Shown here in pieces: positions 43,820 through 54,800 of a stretch of 64,000 nt of DNA. The DNA comes from Acholoe squamosa. Taxonomy: Eukaryota; Annelida; Polychaeta; Phyllodocida; Polynoidae. A program made the position numbers and the translations under genes. The stretch covers positions 434,001 to 498,000 of the forward strand of contig OX439035.1 in the NCBI GenBank assembly GCA_949317995.1, written 5' to 3'. The notes under the pieces are model-generated. The model did no database searches. It was given only the letters and a program-made list of their open reading frames with translations, and was not told the origin of the DNA. Numbering within the stretch: position 1 is the first letter of the stretch; every line of letters starts with the position of its first letter.

Positions 43820-45855
43820 AAAGTAGGGTATAGCAAAGTCGACAAGAAGTACAAGTTTAGATAATGGTACGCGGCATGGTGCGGCAGCCGAACGCTTGAC
43901 ATTCCATACAGCATCATCCAAATGTTAACACAGTTTGTTGTAATTTTTATTCTTCTTAGAATTCATCGCATAAACATCACCAACATGAAGCTGTATTTGG
44001 CACTTACAAACTCAAGCTTTGGTTCTCTAGGGGAGGAGTGGAAGAAATAGGTCCTGCAACAGTGAAGTAACATGGTGTTAGCACAGTGTGGGGCTTTTGT
44101 AGCACAGCCTGACGACAGCGCTGACCTGTGGTTCTAGTGCAGCGCTGGTGTGTGCTTCAATACATATTGAATACGGTAATGAATTATAAAGCTCTTCCGA
44201 CCCAAAGCACAGAAACTGTCTTAAACCCACAAAAGGGCCAAACAAATGTTTACCACAGGATTTGTAGAACTACACACAATGATTCAAATTAGTTTAATGG
44301 CTGCTGCATCTGCTACTGACTGTACCTCACATTTTGGTGTGCATTTTTTTGTTCGGCCACAAGTTACAATATAATTAACAAAGCCTTATGTATATACAAA
44401 CATGAAAAAGTCACAGATGGTATACATGTATAAATATATGACAAAGATTGTCGCTTCTCTAACTATACAGTTTTCAATGTTAGGCTATTTACATAATTAT
44501 GGCGGTTCGCTTAGAGAGGGTCTTTGTTGTGATAGCCACCTTTAATAAATTATTATGCAGTGATACAGTTAATATAGCCTGAATAGCATTCTGATATAGC
44601 ACGGTGGTGGACGTCGTCATCTTAAGCCCACAGTTTTACTTATAGTACCCGGTCCTCAGGACTACAACATAAATCTTATAACTTGACCATCAAATAAATG
44701 CATATAGACAAATAACACAGTCATAATGTTAAAATGAATGGCCAACATGTGTATATTGATAATACAGATATAAAGGTAGTACATGATACGGACAATGTCT
44801 CTAAACCGTTACGTAATGTGAAGGTATTTAACTGAGGTACTATATAAGGAATTATGTAATGTAGGACATTACACAGAGCAGTCTCATATTCAGTCAGACA
44901 GGTTCTATGTATAATTCTAAAATTGCGTATCAAATTAAAGATTGTGTAAAAGTAATTAAATAGAAATACTCTTACTTATGTTTGTTTGATAGCTGGTAAT
45001 CAGGTACATAAAACAATAAACTCAGGTACTTAATCTTGTAACAGGAAATAGGGGAAAACAACATTCATGGAATATACCTAATATTGGTATATACATTATA
45101 ACTACTCAGAATTGTATATCTGACCAAAAGGGATAGTTTCCCCTCAGAAGGTACGAGATTGTAATACACTAGATGGGCACTAGGGGTCAGCACTATAGAC
45201 CATCACATTGTAATGACTGGGCTGTATGCTGACCAGCTTTTCATGAATCATCTGCATGTGATTATAGCTTTATATTTTAGTAATGCTTAAATGGCCAAGT
45301 TTATTGTTTCTTTGTAAAAAAAGTACCCAGGTTACCTTTGCTGATGCCCCCAGTGTTATACATGTCATGATGGTTTGTTATGAAGTAATGTTGGCCCAGG
45401 TAGAGTTGTGTATATATTGGCATGGCAGGGTGAGTGACACAGAGCTCTAATTGTTATTGTATACAGGTATTTATAACAAGGGCCATGAAAAAAAGCAAGC
45501 TGGTACAGAATATAAGATGGCCGCTAGGAATGTCCGTGTTGGCAAGGGCTGCAGGAATGTCATGAACAACTGCGGTATAACACGTTCTTGTAAGACAAAC
45601 AGCCACAATTAGGAAGGGCATCAGTAGACCTGTGAACACAAAAAGGTTTATGTCAAGAGAAGAAACAGTTTCATTGGTTTGATAAAAAAACTTCAATGTC
45701 AACAAGTGTTAGATTTCTAACAAAGAGCAGTTTTGAAGAACCAGGGTATACTGACTTTTGAGTACCAGGGGCTTTGACACAATAACATATACTGCAGAAA
45801 CCTGCCCACAGTAGACTATTAATTTTCCTAATTTGATTTAATAACACCACCCACC
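43820..45855 (-). other. Probable 3' untranslated region of the minus-strand gene
   Basis: The stretch follows the stop codon at 45856 on the minus strand. No coding similarity is visible. The short frame at 45454-45705 looks membrane-like (LFVFTGLLMPFLIVAV) but has no start or splice context that I can support. Confidence 0.35.
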
Positions 45856-48800
45856 TCATTGGACGTTACAGCAGGAGGGGTCGTTTAACGTATCATACTC
45901 GTCAGCCACATCAGCAACATCATCCACACTCAGTGTACCGTCTTCTGTGTAGGCTATTTCTGCCGGACCATCCATAAACACCCTGCAAACAAGCAAAACT
46001 AAACTTGTACTGAGAAGTTGTTTTGATCAAAAAAATCCCTCACAAAATACCATTAGAGGTTTTGGATGGTCTGAAGGATGCTTTATACTTTTCCTCATAC
46101 CAATCAAGATATTACCTGGAATTTTCTTCTTTTTTTTTGGAGGGGGGGTTAGCTATGCTATAAAAGTTACCTGTTTGAAATATTTAAAAGTCTTAGGAGT
46201 AATGGTATTGAATAATAAACCAGAACTAAAAACTAAAAAAAAAAGGTTAAAAAGCCTTGTAAACAATTACAGAAAACCGGAATTTGAAAAAGGTTCCCTT
46301 TAATACTGACCTCAGCATCTGTATACAGTTAAGGCGCTCCACACGTTCATATCCATCCTCGTACTCCCCACTGTACAACGTCCTCTGGTGTAGGTCCATC
46401 TTCTCATCATACCCCTTAGGTATCTGTAGCATTTGTGCACACAGAGCCCGTGCACCTACAATACAATATATAATATACCCTGGATTACCCTATATATAAA
46501 AAGGCATTAGTTTGTCGCTGGTCCCCACCCCATTGAATTGAGTGCTTGCTGGGAACAGATAAACTGATAGATTAGATCGTAAATAAAAGTAGAGAGTACT
46601 TTTAAACAATAACCTCTAGCCTCAAAATCGTCAGAGCTATTTTTTTCTGCATTCGTGCAGACGGTAACCACGATGCCTAGCAAGTCACCAGGGTAACGTG
46701 TCACGTGCACACGGACTGCGCCATACTGTGCCGGGGACAATTTTGAATGCTCCAGTGTTGTGATCAGCTTTGAAAGTCTAAATTCTCCAAACACCTGTCT
46801 CATATGATGTCGGGATTAAGCCAGTACAATCTAATGACGGAGAGAATTTTTCAGTGTTAATATATAAGAGATTGGCACAGTATTATGGCTGTAATATGAA
46901 TTTAAAATATTTGCAGGGCTCCAGTGTAGCATTTTTATTTAGATATGTGACGGGGAGCGCAGAGCACCACTTTGTCCCCGGCTTCCGGTGTGCCAACATC
47001 GGACCGTTGCCGTAGTTACAGGACTTTTCGTCTCAATGAATTTTCGGCCATCTTGGATCTCAGTTCAAAGCAATCTCCACCTGGCCTGATTTCATTTATC
47101 AAGAAAACTAATCACCAATTATAGATTCGGATTCCAAATAGACCCTTTTAAGTGGGCTAGGGAAGCCCTAGTTGATATGTCATATGTAAAGATCTGATGG
47201 GCAGTTCCAGAGAAACTCAAACTTTCGAGAGGATCTGCTGGGAGAGTGTAAAATTGTTTAACGTTGCTAAGATAAGCGCAGTTGCTAAGAGAAGCGCAGT
47301 TGCTAAGAGAAGTGCCGCTAAGTGGAGCACTTCTGTTGTAAGACACCAGGGGGCTGCACTGGGTGGCACTTTCACGTGATAAATGGTCATTACCATGAGA
47401 AATGGCCACAGTTTGCCGTCAGAAATAGCCACAATTTCTTGTAATGGCTGACCCCCCTAGTGCCGAAGGCACTAGTTTTGTTTAAAAAATACATAGCCAT
47501 GTGTACAGTAGTCTGGTGTAACACATTATTAGGGATACCTGATACCAACATGACTAGAACATTGACTGCCCTTCAATAGAGCACAACCCACAGTAACTAA
47601 GTGTATCCTCACAGACTCCCACAGCCCTTCCCAACATCAGACCTATTAGGTCAACAGGTCCTACCCTACCCTTTCTATCAGGGTAGTCAGGGGTATTCCG
47701 GCCCAACAGGTCTAGGAAGGCTTGAAAAGGATTGATGTAGACCTTATAATTTGTCTATGTTCAGAGCTTTACAAAGAAATAATATTCAAGTGTTATTAAA
47801 CCAACATTTTGACTCATTTTCTCAGATTTTGAAGCAAAAAAATATTTTAAAAATAAAAAAAAAATTCTCAGATTGCAATAGATATGGCCTAGTTCATGAT
47901 TGTATTACTGGATAGGCAAGATGTAGCTTTTCCTTATGGCTCCAACTTTCAGTATACAGCCAAACTAAACCATGATTTCCCTTCACCTTAAGACACACCA
48001 CATCCCCATCCCTGTTATCTGATACCACCACCACCCCTGCCCCCTCACACACCAGACCACAGCTGTCATCAACCACCCTCATTACCCCCTACCTCTCCCT
48101 AAGTCTGGCATAGTGGACATACAAAATAAAACCTGATCATGCAACAGGTTCAAAGGGGGGAGAGGGGATGGGGGTCACTATATAATAGCATTTATTCAGA
48201 TTACATGGACAGTACAGCTTATGAGATATGTAGGATTGTGTGGCAAAGACCAAGAGCTATATGTGTGGTACAGGAAGGAAGATGTGAGGTCCCCAGTCAA
48301 AGGGAGTTCTCAACAATTATATCACCGATATTTAGGCATTTTTCAGGACCCACCCACCCCCGTTTGTCACTGTTTTTGTATGGAACATATAGAGGAACCC
48401 AAAGACCCCCCCACCCCCTAAGCAGTGACGTAATTGTTGAATGCTCCCAAAGACTGTTTTATCAGACTATACATCCCATAAGTGTGCAGGTGTACAGTGG
48501 ACATCTTCAAGGGTATGTTCAGTATGCTATACATTATAGATTTACTGCATGGTCCAACACCCTCCCCCTTGGCTCTTTCACTCACACACCCATTCACTCA
48601 CCAAAATTGTATCCCAAAATGACTTGAAATACCAATACCTCTCTCTAATTACAAAGTTGTCTTGGGGGCATGGCTACAAATCCCCACTGACTACATCTTA
48701 TCTAACCTCAAAATTCTGTATCAAAGTGATCTAAAACACACCAATTTCTGTATATAATTCCAAAATTTTGTTGGGGGGGGAGTATGCCCCCTACCTCCCC

Positions 48801-51775
48801 TAGACATGTCGCTGTGCTTCGCTTGCGATATGCGATGATGCCCACAAGGCCTCCGCAAAGTTCAGGCTTTTTTTCTAGACCTCACTGTCATCCCTGCTGT
48901 TAACAATCGATGATATCTGTGCCCATGATTTACAGTAAAATGAGTATATAGCACAGTCTCCATTTCACCCTTGGTACATGATCGTGTTGTCTGCCTCTGA
49001 TATCAGCTGTCATATATGTCATTGTGACATGTGTCTTACCTTTCCGCACCAGCCACTGAGACACGTGTTGGCTCAGGCTGTTGAGTCCTTCCAGCTGGAT
49101 GAAGTTTTCGGCTGACCCGTTGACATCGCTGGCATCACTGACATAGGCAGGTTCAAAGGTGTGGCAGTTGAGGAGGGGCAGAGGCCACTCCATGGGGCTG
49201 GGACTGCTGGTGGTGCCCTCTGTAGGGAGGACGTAGGCCACACGCAGGAACAAGGCGCGGGGCCGCGTCTCTATGCTGAACTCATAAGACTGCTGTGTCT
49301 GCAGCTTCTCTCCCTCCTTCTCCTTGGAGTTTAGCGATGGGAACTCTGAAATTGACATGGTGATCATTTGAACAAGAACAAACATGTATGGAGTCTGTCA
49401 GTAAAGCCAAAGATTAGTAAAAGCAAATTTATAGGAAATCTAACAGCAGAAAAAAAAGATATATTTACCGACACTCCGTGTGTATTTTGTGTCTACTGTT
49501 TGTACATTTGTCACCCGTATACCCTGCAACAACACATGTACACTGTTACAGCAAGTCTATTTACCTTTACCTGCTGAAATAAATCCAACCATGTTTTATT
49601 CTCTTTATTGGAAGAGGCTCTAGCCTCTTCCATAGCATTCACATGGGAGGTTGATTGCACACCAAATCGGACAGTCCAATTACCCTTGAGTCAACCTGTG
49701 CATTTGTAAATTACCTTATTTGATAATTTGTGTATAAAAATCTAGCTAAATTGAAACAGTTTTATATTGCTTATATGAGTATAGTGTCAATCTTAATTCT
49801 AAAAGAGTATGTAAAGTTTCATCTTACTATTTTGTCATATTTTGTTATTTCGTTTTCTTCTTATAAGACTGGTCGGAACAGGGTGATACTACCCTCGGCC
49901 AAGGCATGGGGACCACTGCTGCTTGCACGCAATACCTACACCTTTCCTACCCACCACCAAGTACCTGTACTCAATCAGTGTTGTTAAGTCAGGAGAGGTC
50001 CAGTCAGGCTGTCTGGACCTCTCCTACCCACCACCAGGTACCACCTACATACATGTACATATAACTGCATGAGCTGTTTGCCATACATTTCTGCACAGTT
50101 AACCCTTTATGCATGGCATGATGCATTTCTGCACAGTTAACCCTTTATGCATGGCATGATGCATTTCTGCACAGTTAACCCTTTATGGATGGTATGATGC
50201 ATTGATGCACACTTAACCCTTTATGGATGGCATGATGCATTGATGCACACTTAACCCTTTATGGATGGTATGATGCATTGATGCACAGTTAACCCTTTAT
50301 GCATGGCATGATGCGTTTCTGCACAGTTAACCCTTTATGCATGGCATGATGCATTTCTGCACAGTTAACCCTTTATGGATGGCATGATGCATTTCTGCAC
50401 AGTTAACCCTTTATGCATGGCATGATGCATTGATGCACACTTAACCCTTTATGGATGGCATGATGCATTGATACACAGTTACCCCTTTATGGATAGCATG
50501 ATGCATTGATGCACAGTTAACCCTTTATGGATGGTATGATGCATTGATGCACAGTTAACCCTTTATGGATGGTATGATGCATTGATGCACACTTAACCCT
50601 TTATGGATGGCATGATGCATTGATGCACACTTAACCCTTTATGGATGGTATGATGCATTGATGCACACTTAACGCTTTATGGATGGTATGATGCATTGAT
50701 GCACACTTAACCCTTTATGGATGGTATGATGCATTAATGCACACTTAACCCTTTATGGATGGCATGATGCATTGATGCACACTTAACCCTTTATAGATTG
50801 CATGATGAATTGATGCACACTTAACCCTTTATGGATGGTATGATGCATTGATGCACAGTTAACCCTTTATGGATAGCATGATGCATTGATGCACAGTTAA
50901 CCCTTTATGGATGGCATGATGCATTGATGCACAGTTAACCCTTTATGGATGGCATGATGCATTGATGCACAGTTAACCCTTTATGGATGGCATGATGCAT
51001 TGATGCACAGTTAACCCTTTATGGATGGCATGATGCAATGATTCACAGTTAACCCTTAATGGATGGCACGATGCAATGCAATGATGCACAGTTAACCCTT
51101 AATGGATGGCATGATGCAATGCAATGATGCATAGTGTACACTTTACGAACTCTAATGACAGTACATAGTAACTATACATAGACAATGCCACAGACCATAA
51201 ACGTCAATGACTCAATAGGCCTATGGCCTAGCCTTTACCTTCATTTCTCAGTGATTTAGTCTGATAACACTTGGTCAGTTTTTTTAATTACTCAATATAT
51301 TTAGTCACTTTTTGTCAGCAGTTAGTTAGTATATGTCAGCTTCCAGTCACTATTTGTCAGTTTTTTGGTCCATCACTGACATTGTGTCATTTGACATTTG
51401 ACATTGAAGCCTCTTCCTGAGGACTGAGTCCTTCACCTGTGACATTTTTTAACAAAGTATACTGAATTGGAAATTTCAGTACCCCTCCTCTTTTCAAGGG
51501 TGTTACATTGGCTAGGACTTTTCACACCTTCCCTGTTCAAGCTGGGTAATCATGTTTGACCTTTAACATGTCTTTGAACATTTATAATTCCCTGAATAAC
51601 AGTACATGAGTGACATCCTACCTGTATGGTATTAAGCCAGTCTCGTGCCTGGTCTACGAGTGTCTCAAACCGGGATAACTGAGTCCGTAAAGACAGCGGG
51701 TTCACCTCCTTATCCTGGTCAGGGACAAAGTCTGCCAGGCCTGGAAATAACAAGTTTGATATTATTCTGATTGTT

Positions 51776-51840
<65 letters not shown>

Positions 51841-54800
51841 CCTATATTTTAATTCAGATATGACAGCAATGTCATGCTATTCAAAATATCATGATTGTTG
51901 ATAATATTCAAAATACCTTATATAAATTCCAGACTTGGACAACTTCCTAAAAATCAAAATGAGGCTTATAGTGTCACCCAAAAGAAGGGGTGCAGCTTAT
52001 AGGAGGGTATTTGGCACTAAAGAACAGTACTAAAACTACAATTTTCAAGCAAAGAAAGTGGCTTATAAGTCCCTCTAAATTCGGGGGTGCAGCTTATACG
52101 AGGGTACGGCTTACACAAGAGAATTTGCGGTACTGACCTATCCGTTCGTGTGCTGGAGGTCCTGTGAGGTAATAGACCCTCAGCAGGAAGAAGCGATCTC
52201 GCAACCACCGATCCACCCAGTTACATTTTAACGGGTTCAGATTCCCATCCCACTTGTCTCGTGATACTGTCAGTCCAACCGTCTCCACCGTCACAATTCG
52301 ACCTGTAATGTCAATTAGTTTGAGGGATTTATACACATTGACAATTATACTTCTTTCATAACATCTACGAGGTACATGCATATTGTTAGATGTGATAGCA
52401 CTCCATCAAATGACTATTTAAGGCTTACTTTTTAAAGGTGTGTGGGTGAGAGAACTGTTGTACTGGTGCTCACCTTTTAGTGGTGTGTGGGTGAGAGAAC
52501 TGTTGTACCGGTGCTTACCTCTTAGTGGTGTGTAGGTGAGAGAACTGTTGTACCAGTCCTCACCTTTTAGTGGTGTGTGGGTGAGAGAACTTTTGTACCG
52601 GTGCTTACCTCTTAGTGGTGTGTGGGTGAGGGAACTGTTGTACCGGTGCTTACCTTTTAGTGGTGTGTAGGTGAGAGAAATGTTGTACCAGTGCTCACCT
52701 TTTAGTGGTGTGTAGGTGAGAGAACTGTTGTACCGGTGCTTACCTTTTAGTGGTGTGTGGGTGAGGGAACTGTTGTACCGATCGAGTGCATCGCCTAACG
52801 TCTCATATTGAGGCTTGCCATGACCAGCATCCTCAAGGTCATCATAGAAGTCAGCCAAGGTCACAACATCCTGGTTACCGGCAGCCACACACTGCGGTAC
52901 AATGTCCACAAACCGTAACATGCTCGTGTTGTTGTTATTGTTACACGCCCCCGAGCGCTGACACAGCCATAACCTGCAGAATGATGTGTAAGTTTAACAA
53001 AGTGCATTATCTGTAAGATGTAGAACATTGAATTCAGTCATACACAGAGGTACTACATGTACAGCAATTGCCATCATTAATAGCTAACACCAACAATCTA
53101 TTGCAATATAGATATGCTTGTGAAATGTTAGAATATTAGGAAAATGAGTCTTTGACACCCCATTTTATAAGAGATGTCCAAGTATAACCTCACCTGACAC
53201 CTTTGACTAGTACGGGTGTACAGCCTTTGTCCATATACAGTAACTGGTCCGAGTAAAGTTCCTCCAAGTTTGTGATTTTCTTCTCAGCTGTCTCACAGTT
53301 CAAAAGACGCAGGTCTCCATGGTCACGAAGCCAGACTGATGCTCGGTCAACCACCTCACTGCAAAAACATACAGGACCGTCTTAGATTTTGGTAATTTAA
53401 GAGGATAAAAGACATTGCAGGATCAACTTATGTTAAGGACAAGGGATCCAGGTGACCCAACAATTAATTGACAAAGGATTTCCTTGTAACTTGAAATATT
53501 TGTTCTTAACATGATGTGTAATTGAGATGTGAAATAAAAAATTGGGGTAGCAATGCTACTTTCTTTGGTACCAGCCATCCACAGCAGGACCTTTGGGCCA
53601 ATGCCTAGCCAGTTGGGATTCTGGAGGTATTTTTGTGAATATTTCCAAAACTGGACAAACAATTTCCTTCAAAAACTACAATTAAGTCTATTGACATATG
53701 CTTATTAGGATAGAAATGGAAAATCATATGATTCCAACACTACTTTTTGCACAAGGTGAGTGCGAATGCAAGGGGGGTGGGCACCATACTGCATAAGCCT
53801 ATGGACGACAGGCAGAGGGGGGTTCAGGGGGTTTCATAGTATTTTGGAAAAGTTTCTTCAAACCTAGTAAAACTGTACACTTACATTACTAAACTTAAAT
53901 TTTGAACTAATAATGATAGAAACCTGCTTCAAAAATGCCAGATAGCTCTCAAGGAGCTTAATGCATTAGTTCACAAAATGGCCGCAAGGCGCCTGCTGTT
54001 CTTGTCCTTAAATCTAGAACTCTCACTTTCTTAGTTTCATGTAAACCACATCACTTCCAACATAGAAGAGGTAATACACATTTTCTCTGTAGTGAAATAT
54101 AAATTCAATCATGATTTTTGATATCTAACACAGAGCCAACACTCACCTAAAGCATTCAAACTTAACATCTTCTATCCTCCAGGCCTCCACGGTCGCCTTG
54201 GGCCAAAACTCCTCAAACAGGATTCCAAACGACTCCTGCTGCTCCCGGTCAAAGCTGCTCGACTGGTTGAGCACCTCGCAGCTCTTAGCATGGTGGGCAA
54301 GCTGCTCCACACTGAGGGGGAAATCAAACATCATAAATTACACCTTTGCTTATACAAGAACTAACCATCACTAGACCACCTGCTGTCCTGATACCGATCT
54401 TAGCATGGTGCGCGAGCTGCTCCACACTGAGGGGGAGAGGGTGGAAATTAAACATCATAAATCACACCAGTCTTCCTTATGCAAGAACAATCCTAGACTA
54501 TCTGCTGTCCTGTACAGCATGGAGATGGTATGGAGTAGGGATCAAACATCCTTTATCAAACCGGTCTGTTTCTCTATACAGGAATTGAACATCATAACTT
54601 TCCGGCATCTTTCCTAATCCTGTGTATCACTTCTTGTGCAATCACACTGGTTTGTTTCAAACATAAACACAATAAATTACAGTTTTCGTTACAACCTTCA
54701 TAAACACCTGAAGCTGGGCCCTTTATGTAGTAAAGTATACATAATTATAGTTAAATTTAGGACTCAAACTGAGGAATAATATTATATATAGTTATATATA

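Noticed and set aside
45454-45705. Membrane protein of 83 residues on the minus strand
   Set aside because: It lies in the probable 3' untranslated region, has no splice or start context and no recognisable family.
47894-48082. Minus-strand coding exon
   Set aside because: The outgoing phase and donor fit, but no acceptor gives the right incoming phase and the sequence is low in complexity. It is kept only as a candidate.
52005-52137. MITE with GGGTGCAGCTTATA-type repeats next to exon 6
   Set aside because: Similar strings occur at 1337 and 51,985-52,110, but I could not define inverted ends or a target duplication.
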